Below, piece after piece: positions 38,645-47,909 of a stretch of 64,000 nucleotides of DNA. The position numbers and the translations under genes are program-made. The DNA is from Bradyrhizobium sp. WBAH42 (lineage in GTDB: Bacteria > Pseudomonadota > Alphaproteobacteria > Rhizobiales > Xanthobacteraceae), in NCBI RefSeq assembly GCF_024585265.1, contig NZ_CP036533.1, positions 6,767,001-6,831,000 on the forward strand, written 5' to 3'. The notes below the pieces were generated by a model. That model made no database searches. It saw only the letters and a list, made by a program, of their open reading frames with translations, and was not told where the DNA came from. Numbering within the stretch: position 1 is the stretch's first letter; each line of letters starts with the position of its first letter.

Positions 38645-39160
38645 ATGGGATTCTTCACCAAGGACATCAAATCGATGGAAGACCTGCTGCTGCACGGGCT
38701 CCAGGACATCTATTACGCAGAACAGCAGATTCTGAAAGCGCTGCCGAAGATGATCGACAAGACGACCAACAGGGATCTCGTCGCCGGGCTGAAGGCGCAT
38801 CTGGAAGAGACCAACAAGCAGGTCGAGCGCCTCGACAAGGTCTTCGCCAAGCTCGGCAAGGTGCCGAGCGGCATGCATTGTCCGGCCATCGACGGCCTGA
38901 TCAAGGAAGCCGACGAGACCGCCGGGGAGATCGAGGACAAGGCCGTGCTGGACGCTGCGATCGTCGCCAACGCACAGGCGGTGGAGCACTACGAAATGTG
39001 CCGGTACGGCACGCTGATCGCCTGGGCGGAAGAGCTCGGCCACGACGACATCGTGCGCTTCCTCACCACCAATCTGAACGAAGAGAAGGCCGCCAACACC
39101 AAGCTCAACACGGTGGCCCTGCGCAAAGGCGTCAACGCCAAGGCGTCCAACGCCGCGTGA
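38645..39160 (+). CDS. YciF/DUF892 ferritin-like stress protein
   Basis: 171 aa all-helical protein. D-I-Y-Y-A-E-Q-Q-I-L, H-L-E-E-T-N-K-Q-V-E-R-L, a central E-x-x-x-Y-E-M-C stretch and the acidic/His-rich pattern match the DUF892 (YciF) family. Its members form ferritin-like bundles and are induced by general stress. GAAAAGGAGA precedes the ATG at 38645. The frame is open upstream to 38255, but that part has no protein character. It converges with the SDR gene; a hairpin-like sequence lies between them. Confidence 0.92.
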   Translation: MGFFTKDIKSMEDLLLHGLQDIYYAEQQILKALPKMIDKTTNRDLVAGLKAHLEETNKQVERLDKVFAKLGKVPSGMHCPAIDGLIKEADETAGEIEDKAVLDAAIVANAQAVEHYEMCRYGTLIAWAEELGHDDIVRFLTTNLNEEKAANTKLNTVALRKGVNAKASNAA

Positions 39161-39181
39161 TCGAGGCAGACTGAGCAAGAC

Positions 39182-39208
39182 GATGGCGGCGCCCGCGGCG
39201 CGGCCATC
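39182..39208. terminator. Hairpin between convergent DUF892 and SDR genes
   Basis: GATGGC at 39182-39187 pairs with GCCATC at 39203-39208, with GCGCC/GGCGC continuing the stem around one mismatch. It lies in the 78-base gap between the two converging genes and has no T-run, so a bidirectional terminator role is only probable. Confidence 0.4.
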
Positions 39209-39238
39209 CTGATCTCCGCTGCGAACAGATACCTCCGG

Positions 39239-40096
39239 TCAGATGAACGGCTTGCCACCGGTGACGGCCAACGTCGCCCCCGACGTGTAGCTCGAAAGCG
39301 GATCGGCCAGCATGACATAGGCCGTCGCGAGCTCGGCCGGCTGACCGGCGCGCTGCATCGGCACCTGCTTGCCGAAGTTCTTGACCCTTTCCTCCGACAT
39401 GGTCGAGGGAATCAGCGGCGTCCAGATCGGCCCCGGGGCCACCGCATTGACCCGGATGCCCTTCTCGGCCAGCATCTGCGCGAGCCCGCCGGTGAAATTC
39501 TGGATGGCACCCTTCGTCGTGGCGTAAGCCAAAAGGCTCGGGTTCGGCATGTCGGAATTCACCGAGGCCGTGTTGATGATCGCGGACCCCGGCCGCATGT
39601 GGGGGACGGCAGCCTTGGCCAGATAGAACATGGCGTGGATGTTGGTCTCGAACGTCCGCCGCCATTCGTCGTCGCTGATATCTGCGATGTCCTTGAACGT
39701 CGCCTGATGGGCGGCGTTGTTGACGAGGATGTCGATGCCGCCGAGCTCTTGGACGGTGCGACGCACGATGGCGCGACAATGCTCGGGATTGCTGATATCG
39801 CCCGGGATCAGGACGGCCTTGCGTCCCTCCCGCTCCACCAGCGCCTTGACCTCGGCCGCATCCTCGTCCTCGTTCAAATAGGAGATGACGATGTCCGCGC
39901 CTTCACGCGCATAGGCGATCGCCACCGCGCGGCCGATGCCGCTGTCGCCGCCCGTGATGATGGCCTTCTTTCCAGCAAGACGGCCGGCGCCCTTGTAACT
40001 CTCTTCGCCGTGATCCGGTCGCGGCTGCATGGCCCGCGTCGAGCCCGGCATCGGCTGCTGCTGCGCAGGATAAGGCGGCTTTGGATAATCGATCAT
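39239..40096 (-). CDS. Short-chain dehydrogenase/reductase (general-stress type)
   Basis: 285 aa. The cofactor motif T-G-G-D-S-G-I-G is at residues 48-55, N-N-A-A is near 135, and the catalytic Tyr-Lys pair is in Y-A-T-T-K near 200. The Pro/Gln-rich N-terminal extension of about 40 residues is characteristic of the YdaD/YhdF group of bacterial SDRs linked to general stress. GGGAG stands seven bases before the ATG at 40096. The substrate is unknown. Confidence 0.93.
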   Translation of the reverse strand: MIDYPKPPYPAQQQPMPGSTRAMQPRPDHGEESYKGAGRLAGKKAIITGGDSGIGRAVAIAYAREGADIVISYLNEDEDAAEVKALVEREGRKAVLIPGDISNPEHCRAIVRRTVQELGGIDILVNNAAHQATFKDIADISDDEWRRTFETNIHAMFYLAKAAVPHMRPGSAIINTASVNSDMPNPSLLAYATTKGAIQNFTGGLAQMLAEKGIRVNAVAPGPIWTPLIPSTMSEERVKNFGKQVPMQRAGQPAELATAYVMLADPLSSYTSGATLAVTGGKPFI

Positions 40097-40404
40097 GGAC
40101 AACTCCCGGCGTTTGCTGCGCTAACGGAGCGCCGCCGAAAGTGTTCCTGCCGTGCATGAGGATAGACGTGCCCCGGCTCCGCGACGTACCAGGGTTCGCC
40201 CGCAGCTTGCGTGAGGCGGGTCGTTCAGATCCGCACTCCGTCTTGCTTCCGAGCGGCCTCGAAAACAGGTGAATGCCGCTCACCGATGCTTGCAAAGTTC
40301 TCATTTGTCGGCCGGTTCCGCCTCGAAGCAGACTAGCCCCAAAGTCCAAGCTTGCGAGCGCCTTGGAGAGGAAACCACCTCGCGCGTTCATCGCGGCGTG
40401 CGTC
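40097..40404. other. Intergenic region downstream of the alpha/beta hydrolase
   Basis: A 308-bp gap between the SDR start and the alpha/beta hydrolase end, both on the minus strand. It must carry the SDR promoter. I see no gene, repeat or recognisable site in it. Confidence 0.4.
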
Positions 40405-41376
40405 CTACGCTGGCATTCGTTCGTCAAGGAAACCGTCGACCGCAGCGAAGACCTGCCAGCGATTTTTCTCCATGAATACCGAGTGCGTGCCGTCGCCGAT
40501 CTCGATCCAGCGGCGATACGGCGCTGCCGATAGCTTGCTGAACACCGTTTGCGCCATATCCATCGGGCAGTCGCGATCCAGGTCGGCATGGACGATCAGG
40601 ACCGGCATCGTGAGCAAGGAAGGATCATAAAGCGGCTTGCCGGATGCCCAATATTCGCGGCTGTCCTGAACCGTTCCGTTCGGCGCCCGCAGCTTGTCCG
40701 ACCCAAGTCCCGTGTTGGCAAAAGTTGCCTCCGCCCATACATCGAACCAGGCCGGCGGCAATATCGCGTTCTTCTTGTCATCGGGAACGCCGTTGAGCCA
40801 ACGGCTCTTGGCCGCCGATCGCTCGACAACGCGATAGGCGCCGAGGGGTCCGCCGGAATCAGCCGCGCTCGGGGTGGTCCGGAGCCATTGCGGCGCGATC
40901 AGAACGAGCTTGTTGACGTGCGCCAGGTTCTCCGAGGCATAGCGTGACATCAGCGTCGTGCCCCACGACCACCCGATCAGGTTGATTCTGTCGACACTTC
41001 GCCGTGACCGGATGAACGCAGCAGCACTCGCAACGTCGCGCACAGCGACAGGCGTCCGCACGATCGGCTGATTGTCGGACGCCGGTTCTTCCATTTCTGA
41101 CGGACGGGTCGACTTGCCGTAGCCACGGACATCGACAAGATAGACGTCATAGCCCTGCTGGGCCAGATGATCCATCCAGGACACGCCATCCAGACGAAGA
41201 TCGAACGAAGTCGACGCCGGATAGGTCGATCCTGCGACGAACAACACGGTCTTCTCGACCGAAAACCGGACCAGGTCGGACCGTCGCTTGTTGCGAACGA
41301 AGAGTTCGATCCCAGAGGTGTCGCTCGGGATCATCATCTCTTCGCTGATGATGCTGTCGGCGATCGATTTTTGCAT
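40405..41376 (-). CDS. Alpha/beta-fold hydrolase
   Basis: 323 aa. The nucleophile is the Ser of G-W-S-W-G-T; the acid is likely the Asp of H-A-D-L-D-R-D and the base the His of G-D-G-T-H-S-V, in the normal order. V-D-V-R-G-Y-G-K-S-T matches the oxyanion-side loop of esterases/lactonases. No secretion signal is visible. It follows the metallo-beta-lactamase-fold gene by 17 bases and is the last gene of a three-gene operon with an MHS transporter. Substrate unknown; an ester or lactone is likely. Confidence 0.9.
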   Translation of the reverse strand: MQKSIADSIISEEMMIPSDTSGIELFVRNKRRSDLVRFSVEKTVLFVAGSTYPASTSFDLRLDGVSWMDHLAQQGYDVYLVDVRGYGKSTRPSEMEEPASDNQPIVRTPVAVRDVASAAAFIRSRRSVDRINLIGWSWGTTLMSRYASENLAHVNKLVLIAPQWLRTTPSAADSGGPLGAYRVVERSAAKSRWLNGVPDDKKNAILPPAWFDVWAEATFANTGLGSDKLRAPNGTVQDSREYWASGKPLYDPSLLTMPVLIVHADLDRDCPMDMAQTVFSKLSAAPYRRWIEIGDGTHSVFMEKNRWQVFAAVDGFLDERMPA

Positions 41377-41393
41377 CTCGGTGTCCTCTCAGG

Positions 41394-42287
41394 TTACACG
41401 AACCGCCAGTCGAACCTATCGCCGCTGCGCGTGACCCGCCCGGCCGACGTGTTGGCGAAATGAGCCGTGAATACGGTCGCTCGATCTTCCGCTGCCTGCT
41501 CGAGAAGCCAGCGGCGCGATGCGCGGGCACGCTCTCCGTGCTCACAGAACGCGCTATTCCAGTCCGGACGATAGATCTGAAGCGGCTGATGCATGATATC
41601 GCCGCTGAAGAGCGCCTTCTGTCCCTGGTCGGAGAGCTGGACAGCGACGTGACCAGGGCTGTGCCCCGGGGTTGGATGGAACGTAAGACCATCTCCGATC
41701 GCGGCCTCGCCATCGACGATTTCAGCCTGTCCGCTCTGGATGACAGGAAGAACGCTGTCCTCGAATACGCCGGCGCTGAATCCTTCCTTGCCAGCCGGGC
41801 CGGACCAATGATCGTACTCGGCCTTGGAGAAGACGTACTTGGCATTCGGGAACGTCGGCACCCAGCGGCCGTTGAGGAGTCGCGTGTTCCAGCCGCAATG
41901 ATCGGCGTGCAGGTGGGTACAGCAGACATAATCGACCTGTTCGGGTGAGATGCCCGCTTCCGCCAGCCGGTCGAGGAAGGGCAGATTCAGCTGATGAAAG
42001 CGCGGCAGCATCGGACGGTCCTTGTCGTTACCCGCGCAACTGTCAATCAGGATCGTGTGGTGCCGCGTTTTCAGAACCCAGGTGTGGATGCTGGCGATGA
42101 AGCGGCCCTCCGCCTCGTCGAAGCAATCCGGTATCATCAGCGCTCGGTGCGTCTCCAGAACCGACGGATCCCAATTCGGGAAGAGGAAGTCCGGGGTGAA
42201 ACCCGGACCTCGCATTTCGATAACCTGACGAATGGCAACGTTGCCGATCGCGTGCACTGCGGTCATTTGAAACAGACTTTCTTGCAT
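41394..42287 (-). CDS. Metallo-beta-lactamase-fold hydrolase (lactonase-like)
   Basis: 297 aa with the zinc motif T-H-L-H-A-D-H-C-G-W, a second His in T-P-G-H-S-P-G-H and the bridging Asp in F-S-G-D-I-M-H. The long N-terminal part and spacing match AHL-lactonase and methyl-parathion-hydrolase relatives. It could cleave lactones, including quorum-sensing signals, or other esters. It sits 22 bases after the transporter gene, so the pair is probably expressed together. Confidence 0.9.
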   Translation of the reverse strand: MQESLFQMTAVHAIGNVAIRQVIEMRGPGFTPDFLFPNWDPSVLETHRALMIPDCFDEAEGRFIASIHTWVLKTRHHTILIDSCAGNDKDRPMLPRFHQLNLPFLDRLAEAGISPEQVDYVCCTHLHADHCGWNTRLLNGRWVPTFPNAKYVFSKAEYDHWSGPAGKEGFSAGVFEDSVLPVIQSGQAEIVDGEAAIGDGLTFHPTPGHSPGHVAVQLSDQGQKALFSGDIMHQPLQIYRPDWNSAFCEHGERARASRRWLLEQAAEDRATVFTAHFANTSAGRVTRSGDRFDWRFV

Positions 42288-42309
42288 TGTGCAGATTGAA
42301 ACGCGACCG

Positions 42310-43980
42310 CTACGCCGCCGCCGTCGCGACTGACGGGACCTTGGCCGCTGCCGGCCCGGATCGAAGCCAGAACAAGCCGAGAAAGAACGAGATCGCCGAA
42401 ACGACCATCAAGTAGTAAAGGCCAGCGTATATATCGCCGCTCGCAATCTGGAAGGCCGCGGCAATCGCCGGCAAGAGGCCACCGAAATAGCCGTTGCCCA
42501 CGTGATAGCTGAACGAGACCGACGTGTAGCGCACCTGGGGCGGAAACAGATCGGTCATCGCCGATGCCAGCGGACCAAAGATCATGCCCGCGACCGTGCT
42601 GAGCGCCGCCAGCACCAGGATGATCATGCCGAAGTTCATCGCACCTGGATCGGCACGGTTCGGATATCCGGCCTCCTCGAGCGCGAGCTTCAGCTTGCCG
42701 GTGAACGCCGCGACGTCCGGAGCGTGCCCTGCCGTGGCAACCGGAATGGCCCTGGCGCCGACGAAAACCGTCGCGACCGCGCCTTTTGCTTCGGACCTGG
42801 TGGAATAAGGTGCGCCGAACCGTATCAAGGCGTTCTTGGCGATGTCGCACCCCGTGGTGAATTTCGCCGTCCCGACCGGATTGAATTGGAAGGAACACTC
42901 CGATGCATCGGCTGCCACGGTGACAGGGACGACGGCTTGCGCCGTATACAGCGCGGGGTTGGCATAGAAGGTGAGCGCCTTGTAGAGCGGAAGGTAGGTG
43001 AAGGTGCCAATGACGCAGGCAGCCAGGATGAATATCTTGGTGCCGTAGCGATCACTCAGCCAGCCGAAGAAAATCATCACCGGCAGCGTCAGCATCAGGG
43101 CCGCACCGACCAGGAGACTCGCGATCTGCGGATCGACCTTGGCCGTGCCGGTGAGAAACACCAGAGAATAGATCTGAGCACCGACCAGCAGCACGCTCTG
43201 GGGGACCACCATCGCAAACATCGCGATCAGCACGCGCTTCAGATTCGGCCACGCCCGGAGCGTGTCGGAGATCGGAGACTTGGAGAGCGTCCCCTCGTTC
43301 TTCATCTTGAGGAAGAGCGGCGATTCCTGCAGCTTCAACCGAATCCAGACAGAGATCGCGAGCGGCAACACCGAGCTGATGAACAGGATGCGCCAGCCCC
43401 AGTCATTGAAGGCCTCGGGCGTCATGCTGGCGCGCATGAGATACACGGAGAGCATCGAGAGAACGAAGCCGATCGGTGCAGAGGTTTGCAGCCAGGACGT
43501 CAGCCAGCCACGGCGACCCTGCGGGGCATGCTCTGCGATGTAGGTCGCGGCACCGCCATACTCACCGCCGAGCGCCAATCCCTGGATCATTCGCAGCAAG
43601 ATCAAGATCGAGGGCGCCCACAGGCCGATCGACGCATAGCTCGGCACCAGGCCGACCGCAACGGTTGCAAATCCCATCATCAGGATCGTGGTGAGAAAGG
43701 TTTGCTTGCGTCCGATCATGTCGCCGATGCGGCCGAACACCAGCGCTCCAAACGGCCGAACGAGATACCCGGTGCCGAAGGTGAGAAGCGCGAAGACGTT
43801 GGCCCAAACCGGGTTGTCGCCCGAGAAGAAGTTGACCGAGATGGCCGAGGCCACCGAGATATACATGAAGAAATCGTACCACTCGATGACCGTACCGACG
43901 GTCGCCGCGATCATGACCCTTCGCTGCAACTCGATGGTGGGCTCTGCCGCACCAGGACCGGCGTTTGGTAGATTCCTCAT
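42310..43980 (-). CDS. MHS-family metabolite:proton symporter with a large periplasmic loop
   Basis: 556 aa, about 12 helices. The E-W-Y-D-F-F start, R-P-F-G-A-L-V-F-G-R-I-G-D-M-I-G-R-K and G-L-A-L-G-G-E-Y-G-G-A are signatures of the MHS branch (KgtP/ProP/ShiA-like), which import small organic acids. It is about 100 residues longer than usual: a soluble insertion of about 90 aa with two cysteines lies between helices 9 and 10. GGGGG stands before the ATG at 43980; the longer open frame upstream runs into the control region. It is first in the operon, divergent from a LysR gene. Confidence 0.92.
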   Translation of the reverse strand: MRNLPNAGPGAAEPTIELQRRVMIAATVGTVIEWYDFFMYISVASAISVNFFSGDNPVWANVFALLTFGTGYLVRPFGALVFGRIGDMIGRKQTFLTTILMMGFATVAVGLVPSYASIGLWAPSILILLRMIQGLALGGEYGGAATYIAEHAPQGRRGWLTSWLQTSAPIGFVLSMLSVYLMRASMTPEAFNDWGWRILFISSVLPLAISVWIRLKLQESPLFLKMKNEGTLSKSPISDTLRAWPNLKRVLIAMFAMVVPQSVLLVGAQIYSLVFLTGTAKVDPQIASLLVGAALMLTLPVMIFFGWLSDRYGTKIFILAACVIGTFTYLPLYKALTFYANPALYTAQAVVPVTVAADASECSFQFNPVGTAKFTTGCDIAKNALIRFGAPYSTRSEAKGAVATVFVGARAIPVATAGHAPDVAAFTGKLKLALEEAGYPNRADPGAMNFGMIILVLAALSTVAGMIFGPLASAMTDLFPPQVRYTSVSFSYHVGNGYFGGLLPAIAAAFQIASGDIYAGLYYLMVVSAISFFLGLFWLRSGPAAAKVPSVATAAA

Positions 43981-44095
43981 CAGTACCCCCGCAGCTGTCT
44001 TGTCCGCTTTCGCGGCACATATGACCCGGCTTGCGTTGATGACCGCTGCCGTGTGATATTTGAAATCGATAGATGAGATAGGGGGTATAATCCTG

Positions 44096-45001
44096 ATGAA
44101 TATCAGGGGGCATGATATGCCGCTGCTCGTGTCGCTCACGGTGATGCTCGATGAGCGGAACATCACCCGTGCGGCAGCGCGGCTCGGCATCAGTCAACCG
44201 GCACTTTCCGCCCAGCTGGCGAGGCTGCGCGATCTATTCGAGGATCAGCTGCTGACGCCTGCCGCATCGGGGAAAGGCATGGTTCTCACCCCGCGGGCAA
44301 ACGAGCTCAGAGAGCCCCTGCGACTCGCGCTTCAGAATGTGCAAGACGTCATCGACACACCGTCTGGTTTCGACCCGAAGACATCGGATCGCACTTTCAC
44401 GATCGGCGCGAACGACAACGCAACCGCCATTGTCGGATCGCGGCTGGTCTCATTCTCGCGGCGGGACGGCTTGTCGGGCATTCGGTTCGCTTTCCGGTCG
44501 ATCGATTCGACGAAACTGGCCGGCCAGCTCGAGGCGGGAGATCTGGATGTCGCACTGGTTTCGAAGAATGCAGCACCGAGCGGAATGCCGTCACAGCCGC
44601 TGCTCGAAGAGCGATTCATGATGGCCCAGCGCAAGGATCATCCGCGCGGGTCGCGACGGCCCACGATGAAGGAGTATTCGCGCCTGGAGCATGTCATCGT
44701 TTCGGGAGAAGGCGGCGGCTTTCGCGGCTTCATCGACGATGTCCTGGCGAAGGACGGGTTGACGCGCCGCGTCGCTGTGTCGGTTCAGCACTACAGCGTC
44801 GTGCCGCTATTGCTGCAGTCGACCGACCTCGTCTGCACTCTTCCGCAGCGCTTTCTCAGCCGCTACCAGGACGTCTTGCAATCTCTGCCCCTGCCCTTCG
44901 ATACGAGGCCCTTTACGCTGCACGCCACTTGGCACGCCAGATTCGACAACGATCGCGGCCATCAATGGCTTCGGCAGCAACTCAAGGATTGCGCCACCTG
45001 A
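44096..45001 (+). CDS. LysR-family regulator of the MHS/hydrolase operon
   Basis: 301 aa from the ATG at 44096; a TTG at 44060 and an ATG at 44117 are alternatives. The N-terminal helix-turn-helix D-E-R-N-I-T-R-A-A-A-R-L-G-I-S-Q-P-A-L-S is complete, and the rest is a LysR effector domain. It is divergent from the MHS transporter, 115 bases away, so it most likely controls that operon in response to the imported compound. Confidence 0.92.
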   Translation: MNIRGHDMPLLVSLTVMLDERNITRAAARLGISQPALSAQLARLRDLFEDQLLTPAASGKGMVLTPRANELREPLRLALQNVQDVIDTPSGFDPKTSDRTFTIGANDNATAIVGSRLVSFSRRDGLSGIRFAFRSIDSTKLAGQLEAGDLDVALVSKNAAPSGMPSQPLLEERFMMAQRKDHPRGSRRPTMKEYSRLEHVIVSGEGGGFRGFIDDVLAKDGLTRRVAVSVQHYSVVPLLLQSTDLVCTLPQRFLSRYQDVLQSLPLPFDTRPFTLHATWHARFDNDRGHQWLRQQLKDCAT

Positions 45002-45095
45002 CAACGAGAACTGAACACGCGAAGTCCGAGAGGATCACCGCTGTCTCTTCACCCGCTCCCATCACCGTCAGGCGGACGCGCGCCGCCATCCGATG

Positions 45096-45545
45096 CTACC
45101 CCTTCTTGTCATCAAGCAGCTTGGCCACACGACGCAAACCAAGCAGATAACCCTGAGTGCCGAACCCTGCGATGACCCCATCGGCTCGTTTAGAGACGAA
45201 CGAGTGGTGGCGGAATTCCTCGCGCTTGTGCACGTTGGAAATGTGCACCTCGATCACTGTCCCCTCGAACGTATTCAAGGCATCCAGGATGGCGACCGAC
45301 GTATGGGTGAACGCCGCCGGATTCATCACGATACCGGCAGCCGTCTCGCGCGCCTCGTGGATCCAGTCGATCAGCTCGTACTCCCTGTTGGATTGATGGA
45401 AGCGAAGCTCTAGGCCAAGCTCCCCGGCCAGCGTTCGGCAATCGCGCTCCACGTGCGCAAGCGTCTCGTGGCCGTAGATGTGGGGCTGGCGCTTGCCGAG
45501 CAGGTTCAGATTTGGCCCGTTCAGGACGTAGACAAGACGACTCAT
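45096..45545 (-). CDS. aroQ: 3-dehydroquinate dehydratase, type II
   Basis: 149 aa. It converts 3-dehydroquinate to 3-dehydroshikimate. The catalytic Tyr24 is in K-R-Q-P-H-I-Y-G, Asn75 in N-P-A-A-F-T-H-T-S, and His101 begins [15 protein letters not shown]. The length is standard for the dodecameric type II enzyme. It is the last gene of the eleven-gene operon that also contains two shikimate-dehydrogenase-like genes, so a catabolic rather than biosynthetic role is likely. The ATG at 45545 is favoured over a longer frame that runs into the ATPase gene. Confidence 0.95.
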   Translation of the reverse strand: MSRLVYVLNGPNLNLLGKRQPHIYGHETLAHVERDCRTLAGELGLELRFHQSNREYELIDWIHEARETAAGIVMNPAAFTHTSVAILDALNTFEGTVIEVHISNVHKREEFRHHSFVSKRADGVIAGFGTQGYLLGLRRVAKLLDDKKG

Positions 45546-45558
45546 GAGATAACTCCGT

Positions 45559-46305
45559 TCAATGATGGGCAAGGATCTCGCCGAGGAACTGCTTGGTGCG
45601 GGCATGCTGAGGATTGCGGAAGAAGGCGTCGGGCGCGCCTTCCTCGATGATCTGACCTTCAGCCATGAAGATGACGCGATCGGCAACCTGGCGGGCGAAG
45701 CCCATCTCGTGGGTGACGCAGATCATGGTCATGCCATCATTGGCCAGGCCTATCATCGTATCGAGCACCTCCTTGACCATCTCAGGGTCGAGCGCCGAGG
45801 TCGGCTCGTCAAACAGCATCACCTTCGGCTGCATGCAGAGCGCCCGCGCGATCGCGACGCGCTGTTGCTGACCGCCGGAAAGCTGAGCCGGATATTTCTC
45901 GGCCTGGTCACCGATGCGCACGCGCTCGAGGTATTTTCGCGCGGTCGCCTCCGCCTCGGTCTTGCTGATCCGGCGCGCGCGGATGGGCGCGAGCATACAG
46001 TTCTGCAACACCGTCATATGCGGAAAAAGGTTGAAGCTCTGAAAGACCATGCCGACGTCCTGACGTACGACATCGATGGCCTTGATGCTATCGTCCAGCC
46101 GATGGCCGTTCACCACGATGCTGCCCTGCTGGATCGGCTCCAGGCGGTTGATGCAGCGGATCAGCGTCGATTTGCCCGAGCCGGACGGGCCGCAAAGCAC
46201 GATCTTTTCACCTCTGCGCACGGTGAGATCGACGTTGCGGAGAGCTTGGTATCCGCCGTACCACTTCTGCACGCCCTTCATTTCGATCAGGATCTCGTCC
46301 TGCAT
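45559..46305 (-). CDS. Polar amino acid-type ABC transporter ATPase
   Basis: 248 aa. Walker [11 protein letters not shown]-loop F-Q-S-F-N-L-F-P-H, signature L-S-G-G-Q-Q-Q-R and Walker [13 protein letters not shown] are complete. It is of the GlnQ/HisP type. It works with the binding protein and two permeases upstream in the same operon. Confidence 0.95.
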   Translation of the reverse strand: MQDEILIEMKGVQKWYGGYQALRNVDLTVRRGEKIVLCGPSGSGKSTLIRCINRLEPIQQGSIVVNGHRLDDSIKAIDVVRQDVGMVFQSFNLFPHMTVLQNCMLAPIRARRISKTEAEATARKYLERVRIGDQAEKYPAQLSGGQQQRVAIARALCMQPKVMLFDEPTSALDPEMVKEVLDTMIGLANDGMTMICVTHEMGFARQVADRVIFMAEGQIIEEGAPDAFFRNPQHARTKQFLGEILAHH

Positions 46306-46362
46306 GCTGGTCTCCGCCGTTGGGCGGCGGCCGACGCGGATCGCGTCGGCCGCTCGCAGTGC

Positions 46363-47190
46363 CTATTGGACGGTGAAGGGAACGCCGGGGACAGAGTCCG
46401 GAAAGACCGGGACCGGGACCTTCATCCATTTGGCGTAGAAAGCGGCCAACTTGCCGTTCGACTTGATCTGGTCGATGAACTTGTTGGCCGTCTCGTTCCA
46501 TTCCTTGTCGCCCAGGCGGGTGCAAGCGCCGTTGTACAAGGCGGTGAAGTGAAGCTTGGGCTCGAAGCCGAGTTCCGGCTTTGCGGCGTTGAGGCGCTGC
46601 GGATAAAACAGGTTCGCGCCGACTGCCTGGACCTGGCCGGAGAGCAGTGCCTGGATGGTGGCGGCATCATCGTCGAACCTGCGGATCTCGGTCCCGGACG
46701 GCGCGTTGTTGGTCACCTGAGTATCCTGCGTGGACGACCTGGGAACGCCGATGACGAACTTCCTCATGTCGGCATTGCTGTTGATCGGCGTTGCCTGGGC
46801 GGCGACCAGCGTGATCTCGTTGGCGACGTAGGGCTTGGAATACTGCACCGCTTTCGCGCGCTCGGGCAGCATGGCCATAGTTGCGAAGAGAATGTCGACG
46901 CGGCCCGTGGTCAGCGCCGGAATACGATTGGCCACCGCCAGCGGGACGAACTCGGCTTTCACGCCGAGATATTCAGCGAAGGCACGCCCCATGTCGGCAT
47001 CGATGCCATCCTGCTTTCCCGAGCTATCCACATAGCCCCACGGTGGATTGTCGCCCTGAATGCCGATGACGACGACGCCCTTCTTCTTCACGTCTTCCAG
47101 AGTGCCCGCCTGCGATTCGCCTGCGACAGCGATGGCCCCCAGAGTCAAAAGCGCAACGCCGAGCCGGCGACGATTGAGTGAAAACAACAT
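46363..47190 (-). CDS. Family 3 extracellular solute-binding protein
   Basis: 275 aa periplasmic protein with a signal peptide (cleavage near Q-A-G, residue 29). G-D-N-P-P-W-G-Y-V-D, then D-G-I-D-A-D-M-G-R-A-F and R-V-D-I-L-F-A-T-M are typical. Many ligand contacts of amino-acid binders are altered (I-Q-G-D-N-P-P-W), so the ligand may be another polar compound such as a carboxylate of the quinate type, which would fit the neighbouring enzymes. That is inference. Confidence 0.92.
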   Translation of the reverse strand: MLFSLNRRRLGVALLTLGAIAVAGESQAGTLEDVKKKGVVVIGIQGDNPPWGYVDSSGKQDGIDADMGRAFAEYLGVKAEFVPLAVANRIPALTTGRVDILFATMAMLPERAKAVQYSKPYVANEITLVAAQATPINSNADMRKFVIGVPRSSTQDTQVTNNAPSGTEIRRFDDDAATIQALLSGQVQAVGANLFYPQRLNAAKPELGFEPKLHFTALYNGACTRLGDKEWNETANKFIDQIKSNGKLAAFYAKWMKVPVPVFPDSVPGVPFTVQ

Positions 47191-47241
47191 GAAATTCCTC
47201 CTCCTTGTAGTGGCTGTATTGATTGAGCAGGTGCGCCATTC

Positions 47242-47898
47242 CTACCTTTGACTGGCCAGGGCGAGCCTGGCTTCCATCCGGCTGCCCCACCACGAGAGTG
47301 GCCAGCAGAGGATGAAATACATTGCGCCGACCACGCCGAAGACGAGCAACGGCTGGAAGGTCTGGTTCGATACGATTTGGCCGGCGCGAGCGAGTTCGAT
47401 GAAGCCGACGATGGCAGCGAGCGAGGTGCCCTTGATGAGCTGCACGAGATAGCCGATGGTCGCCGGCAGCGAGATGCGGATCGCCTGCGGCAGCACGATG
47501 TCGCGCATGCGCGACGAATAGTGCAGACCAAGCGCCATCGCTGCCTCGGTCTGGCCACGCGGCACGGCCTGGATCGCTCCGCGCCAGATCTCGCCGAGGA
47601 AGGCGGAGGCATTTACGGTAAAACCGATCGCCACCGCTACGAACGCGTCGAGCTTCAAGCCGGTCAGCGCCAATCCGTAATACACGACGAAGAGCTGCAG
47701 CAGCAGCGGCGTGCCCTGGAATATCCCGATATAGATGCGGGTCATCCACTCCACGCCCCTGTGGCCGCAGGTGCGCAGCAAAGCGATAGCGAGCCCCGCC
47801 GTGCAGCCACCCACGAACGCGACCAGCGTCAGCAGCACGGTCCATTGCAGACCACGCAGCAGGAAGCCGAACTCGGGAAGGCCAAAATGCGGTGTCAT
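47242..47898 (-). CDS. Polar amino acid-type ABC transporter permease (second)
   Basis: 218 aa, about five helices. The ATPase-contact loop E-I-W-R-G-A-I-Q-A-V-P-R-G-Q-T-E-A-A is intact. It pairs with the permease gene 11 bases upstream to make a two-permease importer. Confidence 0.93.
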   Translation of the reverse strand: MTPHFGLPEFGFLLRGLQWTVLLTLVAFVGGCTAGLAIALLRTCGHRGVEWMTRIYIGIFQGTPLLLQLFVVYYGLALTGLKLDAFVAVAIGFTVNASAFLGEIWRGAIQAVPRGQTEAAMALGLHYSSRMRDIVLPQAIRISLPATIGYLVQLIKGTSLAAIVGFIELARAGQIVSNQTFQPLLVFGVVGAMYFILCWPLSWWGSRMEARLALASQR

Positions 47899-47909
47899 GA
47901 TCGCCTCCC

